Of a stretch of DNA of 64,000 bases, positions 57,361-64,000 are shown one piece after another; the stretch's first letter is position 1; each line of letters opens with the position of its first letter. The position numbers and the translations under genes are program-made. The notes beneath the pieces are model-generated. The model saw only the letters and a program-made list of their open reading frames with translations. It searched no databases and was not told the origin of the DNA. The stretch spans positions 682,001-746,000 of the forward strand of contig NZ_RBHX01000001.1 of the NCBI RefSeq assembly GCF_003626735.1. Reading direction: 5' to 3'. Source of the DNA: Microbacterium sp. CGR2. Lineage in GTDB: Bacteria; Actinomycetota; Actinomycetes; Actinomycetales; Microbacteriaceae.

Positions 57361-58020
57361 ATGCCCGCCGACCGGATCCTGCAGGGCGCCGTCGGCCAGG
57401 TGCGTCTCGTGGAACGGGACGGCCGCACGCTCCTGGAGAAGCGGATGCCGGATGCCCGGCGTCACGACACCGAGGTGCGAGCGCTGCAAGCGTTGCAGGG
57501 GTCCGGCCTTCCGGTACCGGAGTTGGTGTCCGTCGAACCGGGCGCCATTCTGATGACGCTGCTGCCCGGCGAACGACTGGACGCGGGCAGCGCCGGTGAG
57601 CGTCTCGCACGGCTTCGCGCGTCGGCGCCGGTGCTGCGCCGCCTGCACGAACTGCCACCGCCTCCCGGGTTGGCACCGGCACCCGACGACGAACTCATCG
57701 TGCGGCGGTATCGGGCCGCCGGTGGCCCACCGGTGCCGCTGACGATCCCGCCATCGCAGAGTCCGGCGTTCTGTCACGGCGACTGGACCGACGGGAACGT
57801 GCTGGCCGTCGGTCGCGAGATCACCGGGTTCATCGACTGGGAAGCAGCGCACGTCGGCGATCCTCTGCGCGAACTGTCGCGTGCCGCCTGGGGTGCATCA
57901 CGGAAGGATCCGCGCTCGTTCGATGCCCTGGTCGATGCGTATGGGGCCGACCGTGAGGCCGGGCCGCCGGAGTATCTGGAAGAGCTGACCGCTGATCTGG
58001 AGGGGTGGACGCAGGGCTGA
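57361..58020 (+). CDS. APH-type small-molecule phosphotransferase
   Basis: A 219-residue aminoglycoside-phosphotransferase-fold kinase. AFCHGDWTDGNVLAVG is the catalytic loop with Asp and Asn, and GFIDWEAAHVGDPLREL the metal-binding Asp. It is shorter than typical APH enzymes. Four bases follow the lacI stop, so it is the last gene of the hydrolase operon. It may phosphorylate a sugar or sugar-amine set free by the hydrolases; antibiotic resistance is not implied. Confidence 0.8.
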   Translation: MPADRILQGAVGQVRLVERDGRTLLEKRMPDARRHDTEVRALQALQGSGLPVPELVSVEPGAILMTLLPGERLDAGSAGERLARLRASAPVLRRLHELPPPPGLAPAPDDELIVRRYRAAGGPPVPLTIPPSQSPAFCHGDWTDGNVLAVGREITGFIDWEAAHVGDPLRELSRAAWGASRKDPRSFDALVDAYGADREAGPPEYLEELTADLEGWTQG

Positions 58021-58141
58021 CGCCGAGAGGGTTGTTCGCGCGTGCGGATCTCGGCGAAACCGGCCGAGTGACGAGCCCCCTCTGGGTCACGCCGATGAGC
58101 GAGCGGACTGACAGACTGACCACGCGGCGGGATTTCATCAC

Positions 58142-58546
58142 GTGGAGATTTGGGTCGACGATCTGTCGACCGCTCGCGCCGAGTGGGGCTGGCTGCTGCG
58201 GGCGCTCGACTTCACGCGCGAGACCGACTGGCCCGAGGGCGAGTCCTGGGCGGCCGGAGGCGCATATCTCACGTTCACCACGTCGCCGAACATGACGCCG
58301 ACGACGCACGATCGCAGGGCGCCCGGCGTGAACCACCTCGCGTTCACAGCGCCGTCTCGAGACCGGGTGGACGCGATCATGTCCGGCGCCGAGGAGCACG
58401 GTTGGCGACCTCTGTACCAGGACCGGTACCCGCATGCGGGCGGACCGGACCACTACGCCGGCTGGTTGGAGAACTCCACCGGCTTCAAGGCCGAGGTCGT
58501 CGCGGAGGACGCTTCGCCGCGAACGGAGAAGCCGAAGCATGTCTGA
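58142..58546 (+). CDS. VOC (glyoxalase-like) family protein
   Basis: A 134-residue protein. GTG 58142 begins VEIWVDDLSTARAEWGWLLRAL; relatives usually start three or four residues earlier (HHVEIWVDDL), and those residues are encoded here upstream but without a usual start codon. GVNHLAFTAPSRDRVDAIM is the second half, then GPDHYAGWLENSTGFKAEVV with the metal-binding Glu region. Substrate unknown. Its 3' end overlaps the next, apparently frameshifted, frame. Confidence 0.78.
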   Translation: MEIWVDDLSTARAEWGWLLRALDFTRETDWPEGESWAAGGAYLTFTTSPNMTPTTHDRRAPGVNHLAFTAPSRDRVDAIMSGAEEHGWRPLYQDRYPHAGGPDHYAGWLENSTGFKAEVVAEDASPRTEKPKHV

Positions 58547-58842
58547 GGGCGGATATTGCATCTTCGCGCGGCCTGCTCGGGACCACCACGACGAACTTCT
58601 TGCAGGCCGGCGCCGAGGTGCAACCGCTCGCCCTCGCGCCTGTCGGCTCCGTCGACCGCATCATCTTCACGCTGCTGGCAGGTTCCGGCGGAGCAGAAGA
58701 ACTGCAGCGGATCGAGAAGCAGCTGTCCGCCTGGTCCGAGCTACCCGATCCACCCCGAATCATCGATGCGTCGACGCCGCACGACGAAGTCGCACTGCGC
58801 GTTGACGGAAGATCAGAGCACTCGCGCCGCCCTGCGCCGTGA
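58539..58842 (+). pseudogene. small gene with apparent frameshift
   Basis: ATG 58539 overlaps the VOC stop and reads MSEGGYCIFAR, then loses coding character. From about 58570 the +1 frame has strong GC-rich third positions and reads GLLGTTTTNFLQAGAEV, then PVGSVDRIIFTLLAG and EELQRIEKQLSAWSELPD, to a stop at 58842 that overlaps a GTG of the next gene. Joined by one frameshift, the two parts give a protein of about 100 residues. It is either a pseudogene, a sequencing error or programmed shifting. Family unknown. Confidence 0.5.
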
Positions 58843-58853
58843 GGCAAGCTGGC

Positions 58854-59966
58854 ATGACCATGACCATCGCCGATGAGTTGCTGCGAGGACCGCGAGGACG
58901 TCGGCTGTGCCTCGCATACGCCACCAGGATGGACGAGCAGCTGCGTGTTGCCGTGTTCTGGCTCGGCCACGAACTCGATCCGCATCCGGGAACGATCATT
59001 CGCTTCAGAGGCGAAGACGACGCCGAAGAGGTCGAAGAGGTCCAAGACCCCGCTTTCACCGAAGCCGAGGTCGCTGAGTTCATCCGAGGGCTTGATCTGA
59101 CCTCGATCTCCGCGGATGCTGCCCGCGAGGCGATGTGCGAGACGGTGGACCACGCGCGGTACTGGCAGGAACCTGACGGCGACGATGCAGTGGCCGCGCT
59201 GCCGGCGGTACGCGACGCGCTGTCATCGATTGCCGCCCGACTGGTCACCGTCCTCCCCGACCTGACAGCGCCGTCTGCACCGGCTCAGTGGGCGGTCGAT
59301 TGGCGCGTCGCCTCGGACAGCGCACCCATCGAACGGTCCCCCGCTGCGCTTCTCGCCGCGTGGACCGTAGAGCAACGGGAGGACGAGGAGCGGGCCGCCT
59401 GGGAGCGTCCCAGAGACCCGCACGCCAACTTCTCAGGAACATGGTGGTCGGTGCCGTACCAGCTCCTCGCTACACGAACGAACGTGATGGATGCACTCCA
59501 GCTGGTCGAGGATTCTCTCGGCTGGGAGGTGGCGACCGTCATCCCGGTGCGCGGAACGGGGCGAATTCTCGAGCTCCGAACGGCCGACGACTGGGCGGGC
59601 CTGTGCCGCGAGTACCCCATGGAGGTGACAGCTTCTCGTCGCCACGACTGGTTCCGTGTCACGGGCCGCGACGGCACGTGGCTCATCCCTGATTGGGAAC
59701 GGGTCGCCCAGCAGTGGGATGCCGTCCACCTCACGACGCTGGCCTATCTTTCCGCGGCCACGAGGCTGATCGAGGTCGATACCGAACGCGCGACCGTCAT
59801 CGCCGGGTGGGGTCCGGACGCCACGGTCTGGTTGACCGACGTCGCACGCGAATGGCACGAACCACGTCAGCAGTGGAGACGAGTCGAGGGCGAGAACCTC
59901 TGGGCGCCGGAAGAGGTCGCCACCTCAGGACGCTCGGAGCGACCGATGCCTACGGCGCCGGCCTAG
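58854..59966 (+). CDS. unknown protein (370 aa)
   Basis: Starts MTMTIADELLRGPRGRRLCLAYA; ATG 58854 follows AGG, and an alternative GTG at 58839 overlaps the previous stop. Central part DPHANFSGTWWSVPYQLLATRTNVMDALQLVEDSLGWE and TADDWAGLCREYPMEVTASRRHDWFRVTGRDG looks like a conserved actinobacterial soluble protein. VDTERATVIAGWGPDATVWLTDV is near the C terminus. No catalytic motif is recognised. Confidence 0.68.
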   Translation: MTMTIADELLRGPRGRRLCLAYATRMDEQLRVAVFWLGHELDPHPGTIIRFRGEDDAEEVEEVQDPAFTEAEVAEFIRGLDLTSISADAAREAMCETVDHARYWQEPDGDDAVAALPAVRDALSSIAARLVTVLPDLTAPSAPAQWAVDWRVASDSAPIERSPAALLAAWTVEQREDEERAAWERPRDPHANFSGTWWSVPYQLLATRTNVMDALQLVEDSLGWEVATVIPVRGTGRILELRTADDWAGLCREYPMEVTASRRHDWFRVTGRDGTWLIPDWERVAQQWDAVHLTTLAYLSAATRLIEVDTERATVIAGWGPDATVWLTDVAREWHEPRQQWRRVEGENLWAPEEVATSGRSERPMPTAPA

Positions 59967-59984
59967 GGGCGACTCGAGCCTCCG

Positions 59985-60641
59985 TCATCCCGCCTCGACG
60001 AGGCCTGCGCGGTGCGCGAGGACGGCCGCTTCTACCCGGTTGCGAACGCGCAGCTTGATCAGGATGGCGCTCACATAGCCTTTGACCGTGCCTTCGACCA
60101 GGTGCAGACGGCGACCGATCTCGGCATTGGAGGCCCCAGCCCCGATGAGCGCGAGCACCTCGCGCTCACGATCGGACAGGACAGACGCTGCTTCGCGTGC
60201 CTCGGTGCTGCGGATCCGGTCCCCCTCGCGGTATGGGGCGATCACGTGACGCGCGATGACAGGCGAAAGGTACGCTCCGCCTGCCGCGACCGCACGAACC
60301 CCGGCGATGAGTTCTCGAGGATCTGCCGCCTTGAGGAGGAAGCCGAGCGCCCCGTCCTCGAGAGCGCGCTCGACGTAGTCGTCCTCGCCGAAGGTCGTCA
60401 ACATCACGACGCGCGTGGCCGGCGCAGTGGAGCCGATCTCGGCGGCGGCGCCAAGGCCGTCAAGGCCGGGCATGCGGATGTCGAGCACGGCGATGTCGGG
60501 ACGATACCTTTGCACGCCACTGATGGCCTCGTGCCCGTTCGTCGCCTCGAACACGACCTCGATATCTGGGTCAGATTCGAGAATCGCCCGCACACCGGCG
60601 CGCATCATGGCCTCGTCATCGGCGATCAGCACGCGAATCAT
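59985..60641 (-). CDS. NarL/FixJ-type response regulator
   Basis: A 218-residue regulator. Receiver: VLIADDEAMMRAGVRAIL with phospho-acceptor Asp in AVLDIRMPGLDG near residue 54. Output: LSDREREVLALIGAGASNAEIGRRL and EGTVKGYVSAILIKLRVRNRVEAAV, a LuxR helix-turn-helix. The ATG overlaps the stop of the kinase gene upstream (ATGA), its evident partner. Targets unknown. Confidence 0.9.
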   Translation of the reverse strand: MIRVLIADDEAMMRAGVRAILESDPDIEVVFEATNGHEAISGVQRYRPDIAVLDIRMPGLDGLGAAAEIGSTAPATRVVMLTTFGEDDYVERALEDGALGFLLKAADPRELIAGVRAVAAGGAYLSPVIARHVIAPYREGDRIRSTEAREAASVLSDREREVLALIGAGASNAEIGRRLHLVEGTVKGYVSAILIKLRVRNRVEAAVLAHRAGLVEAG

Positions 60642-62029
60642 GTCGCCCCCAACAGCATCTTCTCAACCAGCACACCATGGATGAAGCACAGCCGATATGT
60701 GGCGTCGGTGAAGTGCAGCCAGCCATCGCGCGCTGCGAAGTACTCGCACTGTGCGCCATCGGGAGCCGGGGGCTCGGTAACGACGGGGACGGGGCGGGGC
60801 GTACCGCCGGGGAGTACCGTCGCGAGCTCGTCGCGCGTCGCGCCCAAGTGGATCTCGTCGTACACGTCCGACGAGATCGCCGTCTGCGTGACCGTGATCG
60901 CTTGCACCACGATGAATCCGACGAGCGCGAGCGCGATGATCGCCGCGGGGAAGGCCGCGGTCTGCAGGAGACGGCGCCGCGCGGAGTGCGCGTTGGTTCG
61001 CACGCCGAGATCCGTCACGCCCGTGTCGGGGCGCCGTGGTTGGAGGGATGCGCGCAGTCGCAGCTCGAACCCGGTGTCGTCGGGGCCGGCGTCAATGGTC
61101 GCGCCGAGAAGTTCCGCGCGTCTCCGCAGGCTCGGGATACCGTGGCCCCCGCCCGGCGACTCAGTCCGCGTCAAGCGCGTCGAGCGCACGCGGACGATGA
61201 CTTCGTCCGGCTCGCCCGGCATCACGCTGATGCTGACAGCGGAGCCTGGCGCATGGCGTGCGGAGTTTGTGAGGCCTTCGCGAACTGTGCGCACGACGAG
61301 TTCTGCGACGAGCGGGTGCGCCATGGAAAGAGTGGACCGGTCGACGTCGGCGTTGATGGTGATGCCCGCCTCGCGCGCGCCCATCACCAGTGCGTCCAGC
61401 CCATCGGCGCCGATGGGGTCAAGCCGGCCTGGACCATCATCCGGTCTGGTCATCTCCACGACATCGCGAAGTCGGCCGCTTGCGCGCACCGCCGCTTCCC
61501 GCAGCTCGCGGAAGCGTTCGAGCTGCCGCGGACTCAGATCACGCTCCAGCTCGAGCGCTCCCGCCTGTACCGCGATGAGGGCAAGCTCATGGCCGATGGT
61601 GTCGTGGAGGTCGTCGGCGATTCGCGCGCGCTCCTCGGCCTGAGCACGGTCGGCCATGAGCGTCACATCCGCTGTGCGCTGTTCGGCCCGCAATAGACGG
61701 TATCGGCCGAACCACCACGGCGAGACGATGGTCAACAGCGCGATAGCCACACTCGTCATCCAGTCTCCGAGGGGCGCGCTACCGGGAACGACGAACGACA
61801 TAGGAAGAGAGAAGGCGAAGACCATCGAGAACGCCACGACTGCCGGAGCGAGTGCGGCCATGCGACGCCCGACGAGGTAGGCGGCGACGCCGGCCGGGAC
61901 GAGGATGAGGACGAGCGGCGAGTCGCCCCAGCGAGCCATGGGCAAAGCGGTGGACGTCGCGACGATCAGGAGCACGACGCCAAGGGGTGTCGGCCACGCC
62001 CATTCCTTCACACGATCTCGTCGAAGCAC
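60638..62029 (-). CDS. sensor histidine kinase with extra C-terminal membrane-anchored domain
   Basis: A 463-residue DesK-type kinase. Four or five N-terminal helices (residues about 15-125), H box RIADDLHDTIGHELALIAVQAG, and HATPase_c with REGLTNSARHAPGSAV and GGGHGIPSLRRRAELLGA. After the kinase core comes a basic RRR, a membrane helix (AAIIALALVGFIVVQAITV) and about 85 residues with two Cys (QCEYFA, YRLCFIHG) that should face outside. This is unusual for the family. Start is GTG 62029, with TAGGAT six bases upstream on the minus strand. Confidence 0.85.
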   Translation of the reverse strand: MLRRDRVKEWAWPTPLGVVLLIVATSTALPMARWGDSPLVLILVPAGVAAYLVGRRMAALAPAVVAFSMVFAFSLPMSFVVPGSAPLGDWMTSVAIALLTIVSPWWFGRYRLLRAEQRTADVTLMADRAQAEERARIADDLHDTIGHELALIAVQAGALELERDLSPRQLERFRELREAAVRASGRLRDVVEMTRPDDGPGRLDPIGADGLDALVMGAREAGITINADVDRSTLSMAHPLVAELVVRTVREGLTNSARHAPGSAVSISVMPGEPDEVIVRVRSTRLTRTESPGGGHGIPSLRRRAELLGATIDAGPDDTGFELRLRASLQPRRPDTGVTDLGVRTNAHSARRRLLQTAAFPAAIIALALVGFIVVQAITVTQTAISSDVYDEIHLGATRDELATVLPGGTPRPVPVVTEPPAPDGAQCEYFAARDGWLHFTDATYRLCFIHGVLVEKMLLGAT

Positions 62030-62137
62030 GCTCTCATCCTAGGAACCGCAGCACTGCGACATACCTGACGAAAGTAAGGCGCACACCTGCCTTCGGTGGG
62101 ATGCTCCGACCAACGGGCGGCCCGTACCGTCACAGGA

Positions 62138-62788
62138 ATGGACCTGATCGGACTGCTCACCACTATCGTGACCGACCTCGCGGCATCACCGTGGATCTAC
62201 CTCGTGGTGTTCGCCGTGTGCGTGATCGATGGGTTCTTCCCCCCGGTGCCCAGCGAGACCGTCGTCGTGGGAGCGGCGACCATCTCCGTGGCCACCAGCG
62301 AGCCTCACCTGCTCCTCCTCATCGGTGCCGCAGCGGCTGGAGCGATCGCCGGGGACAACATCGCCTACCAGCTCGGGAGGGCGCTCGGAACAGAACGCTT
62401 CACATGGATGCGCACGAATCGCGTCGTGTCGGTGGTCACGTGGGCCCGAAGAGGCCTCGATCAGCGCGGAGCCGTCCTCATCTTCGCCGCCCGCTACATC
62501 CCGGTCGGCCGCATCGCCGTCAACATGACAGCCGGAGCGACCGCCTATCCGATCCGGCGATTCCTGCCGCTCTCTGTGGCGGCGGGCATCACATGGGCCG
62601 CCTACTCAGCGATCTTCGGCATCTTCACCGGGCAATGGCTGCACGACCAGCCACTCCTAGCCATCGCGATAGCCATCGTTTTCGCGTTGCTTGTCGGCGC
62701 TGTCATCGACATCGTCATCCGCCGCTTCATCGGCCGCGGCGCGGTGACTTCAGAGCAGCATGAGATCTCCGGTGCACGTCTGCCCTGA
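62138..62788 (+). CDS. DedA family membrane protein
   Basis: A 216-residue protein of the DedA/SNARE-associated (VTT) family. DGFFPPVPSETVVVGAATIS is the re-entrant region and AARYIPVGRIAVNMTAGATAYP the second conserved segment; several membrane helices are evident. DedA proteins take part in envelope homeostasis, probably as lipid scramblases or proton-coupled transporters. TACCGT at 62125-62130 lies seven bases before ATG 62138. It converges with merR. Confidence 0.87.
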   Translation: MDLIGLLTTIVTDLAASPWIYLVVFAVCVIDGFFPPVPSETVVVGAATISVATSEPHLLLLIGAAAAGAIAGDNIAYQLGRALGTERFTWMRTNRVVSVVTWARRGLDQRGAVLIFAARYIPVGRIAVNMTAGATAYPIRRFLPLSVAAGITWAAYSAIFGIFTGQWLHDQPLLAIAIAIVFALLVGAVIDIVIRRFIGRGAVTSEQHEISGARLP

Positions 62789-62798
62789 GACGCATGGT

Positions 62799-63209
62799 CT
62801 ATCTTCGAGCCCGGCCAGGCTCGTGAGGTGACCACGCGGGCGAACGAAGCGCCGGGCAGTGCTCAGGCGTGGGGTGATGCGCGATGTGGATCATGCTGTC
62901 GAGCGCATCACGAGCGGCGGCGAGTTCTTCCATCGCCCTGCTGATCCGGAGCCGCTCGGATTCGAGCAGCTCGAAGATCTCCGGCGATGCGGTCGCGGTA
63001 TCGACGCACGGCAGGATCTGCAGGATCGTGCGGCTCGGCAACCCGGCGGTGAAGAACTGCTGGATCAGGCGCACGCGTTCCACAGCGGAGGCCGGATAGG
63101 TGCGCTGACCGGAGTCGCTGCGCTCGGACGTCAGCAGTCCCTGCTCTTCGTAGTAGCGGAGTGCTCTCGCGCTCACCCCGGCCTCTCGGGCCACATCGCC
63201 GATGCGCAT
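62799..63209 (-). CDS. MerR family transcriptional regulator
   Basis: A 136-residue regulator: MRIGDVAREAGVSARALRYYEEQGLLTSERSDSGQRTY is the canonical MerR headpiece, then a long dimerisation helix (LESERLRISRAMEELAAARDALDSMI). The single Cys in the middle and one in PEHCPALR do not form a known metal-binding loop, so the signal is unknown. A perfect inverted repeat lies between it and the divergent dehydrogenase gene, the usual target layout. RBS GAGGGGAAC. Confidence 0.87.
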   Translation of the reverse strand: MRIGDVAREAGVSARALRYYEEQGLLTSERSDSGQRTYPASAVERVRLIQQFFTAGLPSRTILQILPCVDTATASPEIFELLESERLRISRAMEELAAARDALDSMIHIAHHPTPEHCPALRSPAWSPHEPGRARR

Positions 63210-63253
63210 CCGTTCCCCTCCTCTGTCCGGTCACGACGTACACGCGGACTTGC

Positions 63254-63273
63254 CCTTGACGTCAACGTCAAGG
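63254..63273. promoter_or_regulatory. MerR-type operator in divergent promoter
   Basis: CCTTGACG (63254-63261) and CGTCAAGG (63266-63273) are perfect complements around TCAA. TTGACG within the left arm can be a -35 box; TAAGCG at 63281 gives a 19-base spacer as in MerR-activated promoters, although the -10 match is weak. Confidence 0.7.
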
Positions 63274-63344
63274 TTTAGCGTAAGCGATACCGGCGGCACA
63301 CAGGTCGTCGGATGCCGAATCGCTCGAATGGAACACGAACCCGC

Positions 63345-64000
63345 ATGCACATCACCGACCAGATCGCCCTCGTCACGGGAGCCAACCGCGGCATCGGCCG
63401 CCAGTTCGTCCTCGAACTCCTCGACCGCGGCGCGGCCAAGGTCTACGCGACCGCTCGGCGCCCCGAAACGCTCGATTTCAACGACGCCAGAGTGGTGCCG
63501 CTGCGCCTCGACCTGCTCGATCATGAGTCGGTCGTCGCTGCGGCTCGAGCAGCGCAGGACGTGACCATCGTCGTCAACAACGCCGGAATCTCCACCGGTG
63601 CCGAGCTCGTGACCGGCGATCTCCGCGACATCCGCCGAGAGATGGAAACGCACTTCTGGGGAACTCTGGATGTGATCCGCGAGTTCGCTCCCGTTCTCGG
63701 CGCACACGGCGGCGGGGCGATCGTGAACATCCTCTCCGCGCTGTCCTGGTTCGCAGCGCCCGGAACCGGGTCCTACGCCGCTGCCAAGGCAGCCGAATGG
63801 AACATGACCAACGGCGTGCGACTCGAGCTGGCTGCGCAGGGAACGCTCGTCCAGGGAGTCCTGCTCGGCGCCGCGGAGACCGACATCGCCGCCGGGTACG
63901 ACGGGCCGAAGATCGATCCGCGCGACGTGCCGCGCACCTCGCTCGATGGTCTCGAGGCCGGCTCGATCGAGATCATCGTCGACGGCTGGACGGCCATGGT
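63345..64000 (+). CDS. short-chain dehydrogenase/reductase, cut by window end
   Basis: Open from ATG 63345 to the last base, 218 residues, no stop. IALVTGANRGIGR is the NAD(P)-binding TGxxxGxG motif, VVNNAGIS the structural NNAG, and SALSWFAAPGTGSYAAAKAAEW holds the catalytic Ser, Tyr and Lys. About 20-30 residues at the C terminus are probably missing. Likely activated by the divergent MerR protein. Substrate unknown. Confidence 0.87.
   Translation, partial: MHITDQIALVTGANRGIGRQFVLELLDRGAAKVYATARRPETLDFNDARVVPLRLDLLDHESVVAAARAAQDVTIVVNNAGISTGAELVTGDLRDIRREMETHFWGTLDVIREFAPVLGAHGGGAIVNILSALSWFAAPGTGSYAAAKAAEWNMTNGVRLELAAQGTLVQGVLLGAAETDIAAGYDGPKIDPRDVPRTSLDGLEAGSIEIIVDGWTAM

Noticed and set aside
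57361..58020. Aminoglycoside resistance gene
   Set aside because: The fold is shared by many small-molecule kinases, the protein is short, and it lies in a glycosidase operon.
1..64000. CRISPR array, tRNA, rRNA, complete insertion sequence or prophage
   Set aside because: No spaced repeats, cloverleaf, rRNA stretches, transposase or integrase motifs were seen on either strand by reading.

Overview
The window looks like chromosomal DNA of a high-GC actinobacterium, most plausibly Microbacteriaceae (Microbacterium-like). The signs are very GC-rich codons, frequent GTG starts, 4-base GTGA/ATGA gene overlaps, an HspR-type operator before clpB, DesK/NarL-type two-component pairs, and many genes that start 6-7 bases after a TANNNT -10 box, which suggests leaderless mRNAs. 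No rRNA, tRNA, CRISPR array, complete insertion sequence or replication origin was seen. The taxonomic call is inference from sequence style and gene families.

Bases 1-20200 are mostly housekeeping: a YdeI-like protein fragment, a pyrE-ROK kinase-anmK operon, xth with a HAD phosphatase, a DesK-type kinase with its regulator, a BenE-like transporter, an ABC exporter, a nitroreductase, an N-domain-less ClpB, coaBC, an NRDE protein, a GlxA-type regulator, small membrane proteins and two GT4 glycosyltransferases. Bases 20200-21800 look disturbed: a WYL regulator that has lost its N-terminal half, an unrelated protein tail, a small unknown gene, strong hairpins and about 300 bases of non-coding, less GC-rich DNA. 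A self-controlled MarR gene and small genes follow.

Bases 23400-45300 are a glycan-use region. It holds two GH38 alpha-mannosidases, a GH5_18-like beta-mannosidase, a secreted Endo-H-like GH18 endoglycosidase, two ABC sugar importers, a fucose-isomerase-like enzyme, a GH1 beta-glycosidase and three regulators. Five 14-base sites fit CTAWARCGNTNNAG and most overlap a -10 box. They lie before a LacI gene, one GH38, the GH5, the first ABC importer and the GH18 gene. The simplest reading is one LacI regulon for N-glycan breakdown: the endoglycosidase releases glycans outside, the ABC system imports them, and GH38 and GH5 trim them in the cytoplasm. A weaker sixth site precedes the second ABC/GH38 operon.

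Bases 45300-51100 hold a divergent acid-sugar cluster (OtnC- and OtnK-like enzymes and a DeoR regulator against an FGGY kinase, a YihT-like aldolase and an Asp/Glu racemase-like protein). Bases 51100-58000 hold a GH84 hexosaminidase facing a coupled operon of a clan-D-like glycosidase, a protein with two metallo-beta-lactamase domains, a LacI regulator and an APH-type kinase. The rest has a VOC protein, a likely frameshifted small gene, an unknown protein, a second two-component pair whose kinase has an extra C-terminal domain, a DedA protein, a MerR regulator and a short-chain dehydrogenase cut by the window end.
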